DNA from: Hofstenia miamia
Taxonomy: Eukaryota > Xenacoelomorpha > Acoela
Direction: 5' to 3'
DNA: 64,000 nucleotides
Assembly: GCA_004352715.1 (NCBI GenBank)
Contig: SCFE01000053.1
Coordinates: 306,923-370,922 of the forward strand
The notes under the pieces were generated by a model that saw only the letters and a list, made by a program, of their open reading frames with translations, was not told the DNA's origin and did no database searches. Position numbers and translations under genes: made by a program. Positions 11,340 to 23,187 of the stretch are shown piece by piece (positions within the stretch are counted from its first letter, which is position 1; each line of letters opens with the position of its first letter).

Positions 11340-11974
11340 TGGAGGATGTTACAGTAGTTACCATGCATTCTTGTTCACCAATGGCTTATTGTATTTGCAG
11401 GGTTTGTTTAAGTGCATGTATGAAAATGAAATAATCAAAATAAAAGTTGTTAATCCCTTCACAGACACATAGCTGTAACTTAAAGTGACCACAATTTGGG
11501 CTGCCATCTGTTAAGGAGCTAGTTGTTGCCCCAGACACAGCAGAGTAACTCCCAAATCATTGGTAGATCTTAAGCAAAAATTATTAAGTTAAAATCCATA
11601 ACAAATCTAAAAGGGGTTAGCAAAGTTAATAAAGTTCAAAAAGCAGACAATGTTGAAGCAAGAATAAATTGTATTGTGCATTCAGTATGAGTTCCTCACG
11701 TATTTATAACAATTGTTTGAATTATTATCTGGTACATGTTTACAAAGCTTCACACAAATTCCCTTGCAAAATTAAACAAGCAATAACACGTCTCATCAAA
11801 TTAAGGGGACAATTAATAAATTGATCAAAATACTGCAGTCAAAAATAAAAGAAATTTATATTGATAAATTGATAGCAACAAATCAATATATTGCCATGAC
11901 ATAACACTAAATTAGAGTGCCAGATAAACAAAATAATAAAAATAATCAAAATAGCGGCCCTGAGTGACTCTACA
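11340..11974 (-). mobile_element. LTR-A copy 2 (minus orientation)
   Basis: On the minus strand it starts TGTAGAGTCACTCAGGG at 11974, with a TATA box at about 11700–11708 (268 bp in). Next comes the GGGAGTTACTC block and then a leader containing TTAACAACTTTTATTTTGA. It aligns along its length with copy 1 (about 4430–5053). It directly abuts LTR-B copy 1 in opposite orientation. Confidence 0.65.
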
Positions 11975-12779
11975 TTATCAGTATTTACTTTTTCTAAGAT
12001 GAATTATCACTGTGTATCTAATTATCATAACTGTATTTTGCTCATTCAGTATTTGTATGATTATCAGTTTATTCAACAATGTCTTTGTGTTTAGCTGTTA
12101 ATTTAGAATCACGTTTTGTTACTCTATCATATTTTTATATTGTAACTTTATTTAAAATAGATGCAAGCTTAAACATTATAGACATTTGGAGTAATAATGT
12201 GTTTTCTAATTTCCTAGACTCATGATTAATGTTTTGGCAGACAAAGCTCATTCTTGGTTCTAGGATATATTGTTAGGAGTTCTTACTTACTGGCAATATC
12301 ATCCAATTTGCATAGAAAGAAGTTATTTGAAATGCATTTTAAAGCTAATTGAAATTATTTATATGTAATGGTTAAAAATTGGAAACTATATCAAATGAAA
12401 AAGTAAAAGATTATAATGGTTATCATCTTCAATTATCAATTAGTCATTTCTAAATTCATTAGAATTTATCATTTGTTATTTATTAAACTTTTAAGAATGT
12501 CTTTCTTGAAACTGTTATTTAATTAAATGAGTAATCTTAGTTTCACAAAATTTTTTAAATGCTTTTGCTAATTAATTTTTTGAGCTTAATAATAAATTCT
12601 TACACAAGCCAACAACTTGTGTTGAGAGACTATATCAAAATCTTTGTTTTCTTTTTACTCAAATTAGTGTGGCATCAGCATGAAATCTGGTGTCTTTTCC
12701 AGCATGATTTGCTGATGTTGCAGTGATATAATCAACCTAACTCCAATAATGGGGTGAACTTACACCTAAGTGTTAGAGT
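11975..12779. other. AT-rich, no gene seen
   Basis: Only short incidental frames. No transposon ends or coding similarity were recognised. Confidence 0.5.
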
Positions 12780-13250
12780 AATATAGGAGATCAGGTAAAA
12801 GGAAGGGTGTGGTCACACTTTGCTGACCCAATACAGAGAACCTGACAGAAAGAGTTGTATTAGACTAGAGCCCAAAGTTAAGAGAGAGAGAAAACCTATG
12901 AGTTCTTGGGTGCATAGTGTGCCCTATGTGCAAATAAAACCTATACTCACTTCTTTCTCAGCATGTGCAATTTAGGTGATAGCAAAAGAATTAATTAAGT
13001 AACAACATGAAGAGCTAGTGTAAAGTCCCTATCCCTATACCTTTCAGAGTGCTGATGGAATTAACTTGCAATGGGCACCACAAGGCACCCAGGTCAGCAC
13101 TCTGAGAAATTTAGAAAAGCATTTTTAGAAAATATATAATGTCAAAAGAACAAGGTTAACTAAATTGTATTGAATGGATTCTAACAAATGTAGAACATTT
13201 ATAAAGTAAATACAGGTAATCTAACGAATTCATACTGTATAGCAAAAACC
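12780..13250 (+). repeat. Dispersed repeat D, copy 1
   Basis: Shares an ordered series of blocks with 28690–29160 in the same orientation: AGGRGATCAGGT.., GTGGTCACACTT.TGCTGAC, AGACTAGAGCCC, CTTGGGTG.A, ATGCAATTTAGG and TTTTTAGAAAAT. The copies are diverged but clearly related. No ORF. It is probably part of a retroelement interior or a separate non-autonomous repeat. Confidence 0.55.
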
Positions 13251-13959
13251 AAAAACAGGTTCCTCACATAACATTTTGTATGGTAGTGAAATAAACAGAA
13301 CTACACAAGGGAATTTAAATATTCAAAATTGTTCAGTTTGTCAAATCCAAAGCAAGGGAAATTCAAAAATATAAAATGTAATTAGTTTACAAATGGCAAT
13401 TATAAATGATGAAAGAATAATGTAGAAATGTTTTATGGTCATGAAGGTGGACTGACACCACATTAGATTAACAACAATTCTCCTAGGATTAGGATATAAT
13501 GAAGTAATCTAACTTATAAGCTATCACCATCATAATGTGCAACAAATATTTATTATTTATAACTTACAAAAACATTGGTAAATGAGCATAATAAACTGTA
13601 GTTCAATGATAAAATAGTAAATAGTTTAGAAATAAATCTGCAATGTGATTATTGTAGAATCATGCACTGGTAGGGAAACTTAACTAGAAACTTAATTGAC
13701 TCTGCAGAAGGTTTAAATAGCATGTACAGTACAGCCACAATTCTGAGAAACAGAATAACATAGAACTTATAACTTATAGATGTAACATTGGTAATTCATC
13801 CAAGTAACAAAACTACTTTAGGTAAGATCCAAGATGACCAATTCCTATGGCTTCCAGCCAAAGTGGAGCATCCAAGAGTAAAGTGCTTAACCTATTGACT
13901 GGTGCTACCCTATTTGTCTCACTTTTTAATTTATATCTCACATCAGAAAATACAAACTC

Positions 13960-14582
13960 TCATTTTCATTGTTATCTCTCAGCTCACTATTAAATAATCT
14001 GTAATTGCCAGATATTCATGCTAGCCAATGGCATGGTATCATCACAGTGTTAGGTTTTATAGGTGCATGTACTTGTTGAACTACAAATGAGAGGTTTATT
14101 ATTTCCCTATACATAACCATATACATAACTTAAGGGGTCCACAATTCGGACTGGGTAATCAAAAGACCCCCAGAAGCAATGTGTCGCCCCATGCTGGTGA
14201 AAGCACTCCCGAATTGTCGCTGATCTTAAGCAATAAGTTTCATAAAGATAATAAATAAATATATAGAAAATACAATGGTAAAGACAGCAGTTGAGAGTAG
14301 ATAAAATCTATTAAGCAATTGCTACATTTCTCTCAGGTTTTATACAAATGTTTAACTATTACCTGCCTTTGTTTACAATAATCAGATGTCAATGTAGTTT
14401 AACATGGTCAATTTCTTTTCCCTCACAAAATTCAATTTGAGCAATAATAGGCACCATCAAGGGGATATCAAATTAGCAATAGCAACCTGAGATCAAAAAT
14501 AAATACTGATGTCATAGTGACATAGAGATACAGAATAAATTTTAAAGAATAAAATCGACAAAAGTCCCCAAGCAACTCTACA
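13960..14582 (-). mobile_element. LTR-A copy 3 (minus orientation, diverged)
   Basis: On the minus strand it begins TGTAGAGTTGCTTGGGG at 14582, with a TATA box (TATAAAAC, near 14344) 238 bp in. It shares the block around GCCAATGGCAT (14025–14035) with the other copies. It is the most diverged LTR-A copy here. Confidence 0.5.
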
Positions 14583-15405
14583 TTATAACTGAAGTGCATC
14601 AATCAACATAAACTTGCTTTGCTTTCTCCTTCTTGTAGTGGCCATCTTTGGAAGTAAGGCATCATAAGAGGCAAGAGATGAAATCCCAGTAGAGTAGTTT
14701 CATAAGAGAAATAAGCAAGTCCAGAACTGAGCCAGGTAATTCCTAAAATATTTAAGCAATGACTCCAATATGACTGTCACTGTGAATGTGAGAGAAGGCA
14801 TGACTCTATTCAACAGCCCACAGATTACATTGTTACTGTATATGTAATAATTGTTAAACTGCTGCCAAGTTAATAGACAAAGCATTAGTGTATGTATGAA
14901 CAAAAGCAATTTTTAACTTAAAACATCCTTGCTTAGCTTGTCAATAATGAACCTAGGGTTGGTTAAGAGGATGAAAGACATCTCAAATAAATAACCAATC
15001 TCTTAATTGTGTTTATTTACATATAATCTCTTAAAATTGAGAGAATGCTTTTTATATTGGTAAAAAAAACCAATGAAAACCATCAACTAAAGTGTCAATA
15101 CAAATTAAATGGCTTCTACTCTCTTTTTAGATTCTAGCTTTATATATGGTAAACCTCTACCAATTTATAAGCAATGCTTTTAGTCTGTCTTGATTCTAGA
15201 TATGCACTGCTGTTTCTACTCAAAGCTTGTTTCACTTAACTTAACTTTAGTTTTATCCCTGACTTCTCCAACATCTATGAATTAAGGAAGGTAGCTGCTG
15301 CAGAAGAGGTGGAAACATGGAAAGAACCCCATCACAGTTTTAGTAATTTCATGCTACTCAGCAACTTTAGCTTATTGACTACATTTTGTGGTGCTTAGTT
15401 AGTGT
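14583..15405. other. No gene seen
   Basis: One 69-codon frame on the minus strand (14909–14700) is hydrophobic and starts LFIHTLMLCLLTWQQF, but it has no support as a gene. The rest is AT-rich with no recognised ends. Confidence 0.45.
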
Positions 15406-16115
15406 TGTAGCATAATCCAAAGCATAATGCTGCTGATGAAGAAAGAAGATCAGATGATTAGTTGAAACTAAGATCAAATTATGATTATTACTTAAAAAAA
15501 CAATTTAAGTTTAATTATCAGATTATCTTTGTAAATGCAACTAAGTATTAATATAGCAAATTAGTACTTATCATTGAATTTGACCAAACAAAAGGGGCAA
15601 ATTCACTTCCATTATTTTTAGCCATTTTTGGCAGACAATATAGATTTGAATTTCAAATGACAGGTACTTTTTGAAAGTTTGCAATAAATATGTAAGAGAT
15701 CATTTTGGGAATTGTTGAAGTAAATTCTTCTGAAATCTTATCTTTAGATTTTATTTCAGTGTGCTTATTTATACAAAATGTCAAGTTAAATGGTAAATGC
15801 AGTAGTAGTGGTTTGGGCACACATCAGGAGTGACTTGAGGGTGCTTGACCCAAACCATGAACCTGCATTTATGTTAGGTATATGAATATGAGTTTTTTCC
15901 CCATTTAGCTGGCTACTGATTCTTTCATTTACATGTATCTAATAATTGATATTGGCAAAAGGGCTGGATAGCCTACTGTAGGTTATACATATTTTACCTT
16001 ATAGACTTAAGTGACCCATAATAGACTGATAAATAGACCAAGCATGTATTATAGTTATTTAAATGTAAGGTAGGAAGCTGCAAGTTATTATGTAACTTAT
16101 TTTAATTAACTACAA
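15406..16115 (+). mobile_element. LTR-B copy 2
   Basis: Starts TGTAGCATAATCC, has the GGGGCAAATTCACTTCC block, GGCAGAC and CAGGTACTTTTT, and a weak TATA region (AATAAATATG, 15681). A segment at about 15775–15880 (GTAGTAGTGGTTTGG) is absent from copy 3 but present in the inverted copy at 22447–21741. It breaks off where the integrase fragment at 16130 starts. Confidence 0.6.
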
Positions 16116-16129
16116 GCAGTACAGATGGA

Positions 16130-16801
16130 AGAAGAACAGGAACAGACTCCTATATGTGGAGGGACAAAACAATAGGATTGCAATACCAGAGTACAATAAA
16201 TGCAAATTAGTAAGGAAGATTCAAGAGAAGGGCCACTTAGGCATCATGCAAACAGAGAGCACGTTCAATACAAGGTTTTTCACAAAGGCAATACAGAAAG
16301 TCACAGAAGAAATAATTAACAAATGTATGAAATGTCTCCTTCATAATAAAAACACTTTCTGACACAGAGGGCACAGCTAGAGAAGATCATAGCAATGCAA
16401 CCCAACAAGATCATACACATAGACTTAGAAATGTTGTCAAAAGATGAGGAGGGATATCAATACTTACTAGTGATGGTGGACAATTTCACCAAATACATGA
16501 TGAAGAATGCAACAGCTGAAACAACCGCCAACATAGTAATGAAAGAATGGGTCCTGAAGTTCAAACCAATGGAGACAATAATCACTGATAAGGGGCCACA
16601 ATTTGAAAGCAACCTGTTCTAAGAGATGGCATGCTTACTGGAAGTAATGAGCAAGAGAACAATAGCATACAATCCACAGGCGAAAAGTGCAGCAGAGAGA
16701 CTGAATAGAACCTTGATAAAGCTAATTAGAGTCACAACTTCAAGAATAGGGGGTCGCAAATGGAGAGAAGTAATTGAAATGATTGAGTATTTTTACAATA
16801 C
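16130..16801 (+). pseudogene. Ty3/gypsy integrase fragment with DDE core
   Basis: Three open segments in nearly continuous order encode the zinc-binding domain (QEKGHLGIMQTE followed by CMKC, 16156–16362), the rve catalytic core with first Asp in HIDLEM and second Asp in ITDKGPQFE (16395–16622), and the core's Glu in SAAERLNRTL (16626–16801). Stops and frame changes separate them, so the gene is dead. It is the same integrase lineage as the minus-strand copy at 8505–9399. The sequence is cut at EYFYNTVA, exactly where LTR-B copy 3 begins, so the rest of the integrase C-terminus is lost. Confidence 0.75.
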
Positions 16802-17600
16802 TGTAGCATAATATAGAAAATTAGTTCTTGTTGTTGAATTTTGACAAAACAAAGGGGGCAAATTTGCTTCCATTATTTTCAGCCATTTTGGCAGACAACA
16901 TAAATTTGAATTTCAAACAACAGGTACTTTTTCAAAGTTAACTATAAATAGAGCATAAATCAATTTATGCTAGGTGTATGAATAAGAGTTTTTCTCTGTT
17001 TAGCGGCTATTGATTTGATCATTTACATGTAACTAATAATTATCATCAGTGAAGAAAGGTCTGGATAGCCTAACATAGGTTATACATATTTTATCTGATA
17101 AACTTAGGTGACCTATAATAGACCAATAAATTGACCAAGTATGTATTATGTTATTTAAATGTAAGGTACAAATCTGCAAGTTATTAAGTAACTTAATTAT
17201 ATTAACTTAATTAAAGCCAATAGTTTTTGGTAATGGCTAAAGTATTAATTATTAAGCAGCTAGTGACATTGCAAGGTTGCAAAGTGACATAAATACACAT
17301 TACAAATTGAGTTTAAGTCAGTTACAAATAGCATTGAGAACTACACTGAGTTAGGATAGGGAACACATAAGAAAATTGTTTAGCTGAGGCTTGGAACCAC
17401 TTAATCAGCAATGGAAACACAAGTGAGGTGATTCAGAGATTGGAGTTGGCTGGAAGCCATACCCAAATCACAGAGCAGAGCTATGATGGCAGGGTACCTA
17501 AACAGTATCCTGTTAATTTAGTTAAGTGAAGATTAACCAAAGCAGATGAGATGCAGTATCAGAGTAAATAGTTAACAAATGTGCATCCCTACCTGCTTAG
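16802..17600 (+). mobile_element. LTR-B copy 3
   Basis: Begins TGTAGCATAATATAG inside the integrase frame. It is shortened near its 5' end, so the TATA box (ACTATAAATAG, 16941) lies only about 139 bp in. It continues through GAGTTTAAGTCAGTTACA and a GTACCTAAACAGTATCC block to about 17600. Confidence 0.6.
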
Positions 17601-19059
17601 AACAAAGGACAATGATTTAAAAGAATAATTTAATCTATGTCAATGCTTGGTAGTGGATGCTACAGTGTTATTATAACTAATGCCTCAACAGAATCATAGT
17701 TTTGTGTTTATTTTATACTTAACAATAGTAAGGCTTCATTTAGTTTTTCAAACCTTTGTGTTAGACTTTAGTATAATTATTTTTGATTAAAACTTTATAA
17801 AAGAAAAATTTTAATATGGTGTCTCAACTGACCTAAGTTATAGTTTGAGGTTAAACTTTAAGCTTAATAAAAGAATGGAAAGCATATACTTGTTTATGAT
17901 TTAAATATTTCATTCAAGCAAAAAATATTTCAAGGCTCTAAATTTAAAACTGTTAGTTTAATTTATACCTTTTTCAGTACAAGAATCTTCAATAAACATT
18001 AGTTTCATGGTTGTTAGATATGAACATTAATAGGAAAAGAACAAAAAATCATTTATTCCTTACACTATTTGTTAATCAACTTGCAACCAGGTATTCAATA
18101 GGAATGTTTGCCTGTACATGTACATATGATTACTTGTTATTTGTATTGTAATGGCTTGTACTGTAATGAATGATTTGAAATGGCTTCTGCAATTCTTAGA
18201 CACCTATGTGCTTATTGTGCTCATTGCCATGTGAGAGGACAAAGCAGAGCATGTTGATGGTAGAGGATTTCACAGCAATTTGTACAGTAATATGCATCAA
18301 GAAGTACTGATTCTGGGATCTAACACTTGTTGAGGTGTTGGTTCTTCTTATAGTCAAGTGAATCTCTGTGTTGGAATATGAGGAAATTTTTTACCACATA
18401 TGCAAGTGCTATCAGCCCTGTACCACATAGATACATATGCAGCCTCAATGGTCATATGGAGAGTTGACTGGGGTAAAGTTGATACTTGAGTAGTGATTTG
18501 GTGAATTTGTTTGTTTGATCTTGTCAATTTCTTTCTTGATTGTGGAATTTGCAGTCAAAGTGAGCTTATTGACTATCAAGCATGTCAGAGATTTTTAAGA
18601 GTATTATATGTAAAAAGAAAATTATAGGCATTGCTTCTTAATCTAAAATCAAATAAACAAAATTTTGATTGCAATGAATCTGAATAGAAAATAGGGCATG
18701 AGTATCACTATACCAGGGTAGAATGTTTTTTCAGGTTTTCAATTTTTTTGCACAATACCTGGGTTGACTGAATAAATGCTACAAATAAGTACTGCTTATG
18801 AATATATCATTTTGTATAACAAATTTGTGGCATTTATCTACTTGTAATTAAATTATTATTTCTTTGTTTTAGTCTTGAAAAGAATTGTGGATATTTGAAA
18901 ATTCTTTAAGAAACATTATAGTTATGTAGTTATTGATGATTCAAGTCTAATTCCAAAGTGAGTAAATACTTGTGCTGAAGCTGATAAAAAAATTGAAAAA
19001 AAAATTCAAAAATGCTGGATGAATAAGCAAATTCCAACAGTTGTCAACCTGGGGTTTTT
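17601..19059. other. AT-rich interspersed sequence
   Basis: No confident gene. At 18180–18450 the minus strand shows scattered Cys and His codons in broken frames, too weak to name. Confidence 0.4.
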
Positions 19060-19400
19060 ACATCACTGACTAACAATTACATGAACCTGCAAAGAAACTT
19101 CCTCAACAAAGCTAATTTTCAAGATAATTGGTATAGTCAGTCTCCTTATGATGATGTTGTTAATAGAGTTGTGTGCTGCTATTGTCATAAAGCTGACTTT
19201 CTAGGACTTTGAAAACAAAACACCAAATGTGAAAAATCCTTAATAAAAGATCCATTCTGAAATTGGAAAAAAGATTTGGGAAATTGTGTATACAACAGAA
19301 TTGTGCATCACAAAAAGCCACATTTACATTAAGCCATATTAAAAAGGTACTTCTGTTTGTGTTTAGTTAAACAATGCTTTCAAGGCTGAGCAAGACAACT
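19060..19400 (+). pseudogene. Degenerate TTF-type zinc finger (hAT-like)
   Basis: A stop-broken frame reads ANFQDNWYSQSP.., then NRVVCCYCHKADFLG, then further on NWKKDLG and a closing H-rich segment (HHKKPHLH). The order W..Y, C-x2-C, NWKK and H-x5-H is the layout of the TTF-type zinc finger found at the N-terminus of ZMYM/hAT-type transposases. At least three in-frame stops make it a relic. No ends could be paired. It may belong to the same class as the C-terminal hAT fragment at 47124–47447, but the two do not overlap and that link is a guess. Confidence 0.45.
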
Positions 19401-19576
19401 CAAATAGCATTCTTGAAGGTTGTTAGCCCAGTTAAATACTTGTTTTGATAGGGATTTCCTTGCAAAGAGCATGAAGAATGTAAGGAAAGCTTAAGTCAAC
19501 TTCTGTTAATGCAACCTCAAGATACTACAAATCTTTTAATTGGCTTAGAAAAATAACAAATTTCACATCACATTAA

Positions 19577-20400
19577 TGTAGCATCATCCAACACAAATCT
19601 AAAATAAGCTGCAAACATTGACAGAATGGGAATAAGATTAAAAAAAGATTATTAAAAATATTGTAATCAAATCAATTAGAATAATTTAGATTTATTTGTA
19701 TTATGCAACCAAGAAATAACATGTGTCAAAAAAGAGAGATAAGTATCAGTCAATAAAAAGTCTTTTGACAAAACAAGGGGTGAAATTGCTTCCATTATTT
19801 TTAGCCACCATCTTGGCAGACGAAAAGTTTAAATTTGAATCAACAGGTACTTTTCTAAATTTACTATAAATAGATTAGAAACATTGTAAGAGATTGATAA
19901 AGAATTTTATTCAGAATTCTTATTTTGTTCTACTATAACAGTTTTAATATTTTATTATAAATGTAAGTTAGGAAGCTGTTTGAAAGTAATATATTTAGAA
20001 ATGTCAATATATTCTGGTAATGGCTACATGTAACACCTAATGAACAGCTAGTAACAAGTCAGGTTGTGAATAGATAGAACACTTTAACAAAATAGAGTTT
20101 AAGTTGAATTGTGCCATGCCTTGAGTATACACTGAGCTAGGATAATTACATATAAACTGTATCAATTGAGCTGAGATGTGGCACTTAACCAAATGGAGGA
20201 AATGGTAATACTAGATGTGGAGATCAGCTTCAGGCAAATGCCCACCATCAATCACTGGATAGATTACCACATGGCTTCATCACCTAAATAGTGAATGGTT
20301 AATTCTACTTTATTTAAGTTAACAGAAATCACAAGCCAAGCCGTATGCAACAAGTAAAATCCTTACCCACAGAAAACACAACTAATGTTATACAGTAGCA
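19577..20400 (+). mobile_element. LTR-B copy 4
   Basis: Starts TGTAGCATCATCC, with the GGGGTGAAATTGCTTCC block, GGCAGACG, CAGGTACTTTT and a TATA box (TATAAATAG, 19865). Its distal part continues into the leader of the coiled-coil ORF at 20627. The 3' part, from about 20129, is included in the inverted repeat shared with 24188–25187. The exact 3' end is not defined. Confidence 0.6.
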
Positions 20401-20626
20401 ATAGATATACAGTGACAATGCCTGTTAAAGGATATTACATGGCGACTTTGACAGCCAAGAAAAGCAACTCTAAAGAAGAAACATTCAGTGGAACTACCCG
20501 CAGATGACAATAAAAGCTACATGTGAAAGTGGAAACAAGCAAGAAACAGTTACATGGAAAAACAGCTAGTCAATAGAGAGAGCTACCTGAAACCAAACAG
20601 AAGAACTTTAACAGGATCCCAGATTT

Positions 20627-21281
20627 GTGATCAAAAAGATGGAAGACCACTACAAACCAGAGAGAAAAAATGAGAAAAGGAAAAAAAGGCAGCACAAAGA
20701 AAACTGTAACCAAAGCAGTGACTCCCAGAACAATATGATCATCACCATACTTTGGCAAAAACTCAGCCACAGACACAGAATTGCAATCTCTCAGTTCACC
20801 CCCAGAAACAAACCCCCCCAGATATGAACCCACCAGACATAATAGATATGCTAAGGAAGAGCCAGGAAAATGAGGCACTCCTAAGACATGAAATTGAACA
20901 ATTAACCAAGAAAGTCAAAGAAATGGAATGACAAAATGAAATGATACTGAGTGAAATCAGATTAAATATGGAGATGCAGCTAGATGAACAAAGCCAATTA
21001 TTCCAAAACAAGATCAAAACCCTCACCCACCAATTATCAGAGTCCAATAAAAGGTTTCTAGAACAAAACCAACAATGGCAAGAGAGAAACCAAGAACTGG
21101 AAAGAACAAACAGGCAATTAATCAAGGATAACAATCTACAGGCAGGAGAACTAGAACAGCTGAAAGACAAATTAAGACTATTACAGCTGACAGAAGAGGA
21201 AAATGGGAGCAGCATGCAAACCCATGAAATCAAATTCCACTCCAGAAAAGAAAGCAAGCTGCAGGCACAAAATGGGGGGTG
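20627..21281 (+). pseudogene. Coiled-coil gag-like ORF
   Basis: Two overlapping frames. The first (20627–20827, 66 codons) is very basic (KKMEDHYKPERKNEKRKKRQ). The second starts with ATG at 20824 and runs past 21240. It is a long Gln/Glu/Leu-rich predicted coiled coil (QSQLFQNKIKTLTHQLSESN, ERTNRQLIKDNNLQ). A C7 run at about 20813–20819 lies at the frame junction, and an in-frame TGA at 20929–20931 stands where W is likely. The ORF follows LTR-B and stops at a G-rich tract (aaaatggggggtg) just before LTR-A at 21282. Position and composition suggest gag, but no zinc knuckle or capsid motif is seen. Both the TGA and the C7 tract recur in the inverted copy. Confidence 0.5.
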
Positions 21282-21740
21282 TGTAGAGTCACTCAGGGTA
21301 TGCTTTTTAATTTTTAATTCAATTATTTTACACTCTAATCAATTGGTGCTAATTTTGCATTCTATTTTAGTAATTTGTCTATTTTTGAGTGTAGTTTTAC
21401 AATAAATTCAATTTTTGGCCCCTCAAATTGTAGAAATGTATGATTGCTTGCTTAATTTGCAAGGGAATTCATGTGACAACCTTGTAAACAGATTACCAGT
21501 AATTATTTACTGATTTTTGTATAAAAGAAGGGAAAACATTATTAAATTGCTAACCATTTTAGGTGTTATGGATTTTATAATAATTAATTTTGTGTAAGAT
21601 CTCCCAATAATTTGGGAGTTACTCCACTGTGCCTAGGGTGATAACTAGCCCTTTGACAGTTGGCAGCCAATATTGTGGTAGCATCTGCTACCAGGCGTTG
21701 ATGTAGGTAAAGTGATTCTTTAAATTACTGTTCCCTATTC
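21282..21740 (+). mobile_element. LTR-A copy 4 (plus orientation)
   Basis: Begins TGTAGAGTCACTCAGGG right after a G-rich purine tract (aaaatggggggtg), which looks like a polypurine tract. TATA box at 21520 (TATAAAAG), 238 bp in. It includes TTTGGGAGTTACTCC and the GTTGGCAGCC motif, and joins an inverted LTR-B copy at about 21740. Confidence 0.65.
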
Positions 21741-22447
21741 TATGCAGGTAGGGATGTATGCTTATTAGCTATTTGTTGCATGTATTTCTGTCAATCCTTG
21801 TTTAACTGAAATAACCAAATACTGTTTAGGTACTTTGCCATCATAGCCCTTCTCTGTGATGGATGTTCAGGTGGCCTCTAGCCAACTCTGATCTCTGCAT
21901 TACCTCATTTGTGTTTCCAATGTTAGTTATTGATTACATGTAAATTATTGAATCAATAGTCAGCTAAATGGAGAAAAACTCCTATTTGTACACCTAAAAT
22001 AAATGCAGGTTCATGGTTTGGATCAAGGACCCTCAAGTCACTCCCAATATGTTCCCAAACCACTACTACTGCATTTACTGTTTAGCTTGACATTCTGTAT
22101 AAATAAGCAAACTGATATAAAATCTAAAGATAAGATTTTCAAAGAATTTACTTCAACAAATTCCAAATAGATTTACACTCTATTTATAGTTGAATTCAAA
22201 AAGTACCTGTCATTCAAAATTGAAATTTAATTAGTCTGCCAAAATGGCTTAAAATAATGGAAGTGAATTCGCCGCCTTTGTTTGGTCAAAATTTGACGAC
22301 AAGTACTAATTTGCTATCTTATTAATTTGTTGCATTTACAAAGATAATCTGATAATTAACTTAAACTGTTTTTCTAATTAACAATCATAATTCAATCATT
22401 TGATTTCCTTTTTTTATTAGAAGCATTATTCTTTGTATTATGCTACA
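21741..22447 (-). mobile_element. LTR-B copy 5 (inverted)
   Basis: On the minus strand it starts TGTAGCATAAT at 22447. TATA box at 22181–22190 (ACTATAAATAG on the minus strand), 259 bp in, and the shared GTAGTAGTGGTTTGG segment. It lies head-to-head with LTR-A copy 4, mirroring the LTR-B/LTR-A pair at 9385–11974. Confidence 0.6.
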
Positions 22448-22484
22448 ATACTGTGGCATAATCCATGAAATAACCATGTGTGGC

Positions 22485-23186
22485 CAAAGTGAGAGAAAAG
22501 ATTGACGTGATTAAGACTAAAATGTAATAATTATTAAATTATAAGCACATGGTTAGGATTGATTACTTGTTTTGTAAATTGTTTTATGCAGTTTTATATT
22601 TAAAATTAACTTGACAGTATTTGGCAAAAACAAGATAACCAAACAGCATACACTAATTAACACTGATGATGCGTAATTTAATGTAGAATCATGCCAACTC
22701 GCCGTGATGGCCGTACTTAGAGAAAACTGTTACTTTTCTTAGGTTAAACATAACGCGAGGTTGACATTTTCCAATTTCTCTCCTCTACTATAAATGCGTG
22801 GTTCATTAACATATTTAATATACCAGAGCCTTTGTAGCTACTTAGTTAACCAAACTTATTTAGATCAAGCAGAGAGATTAGAGAACAGGATCAACGCTCA
22901 AATAGAAGCGGCGCACTCTCAGGAACACACTCGCCAGCTGCATCTTACCAATGTGACTGCCAACGGAGTAAAGAGAACAATAATAGAATGGTGATGTGCA
23001 TCGTGAACTCAGTGTAACGGTGATTGCAACTACCTAACAATTTAGTGCATTGATTGTTTTTGTTATTACGAGCTAATGCAATGAATGAAATGTTGCAACC
23101 ATTCTGCTGTGATAGCTTATTATGAGGCCCTACATTTAATAACCCTACATATAGATAAATAAATAACAGCCCTTTGTACATGTAAA
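22485..23186 (-). repeat. Dispersed repeats P and Q (left copies)
   Basis: 22490–22670 matches the reverse complement of about 26460–26640, with shared GATTGATTA, GCAGTT and GACAGTATTTG.CAAAA blocks. 22985–23186 matches the reverse complement of 27205–27405, with TTTAGTGCATTGATTGTT and CAGCCCTTTGTACATGT. Because each block is inverted but the block order is kept, this is not one simple palindrome. The 66-codon frame at 22794–22994 (AERLENRINAQIEAAHSQEH) is open and helical-looking but unsupported. Confidence 0.5.
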
Positions 23187-23187
23187 C

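Noticed and set aside
21282-22447. Single 1.17-kb solo LTR with ends TGTAG and CTACA
   Set aside because: The 5-bp flanks (gggtg and atact) do not match and B has its own promoter motif in the opposite direction, so a head-to-head pair is the safer reading.
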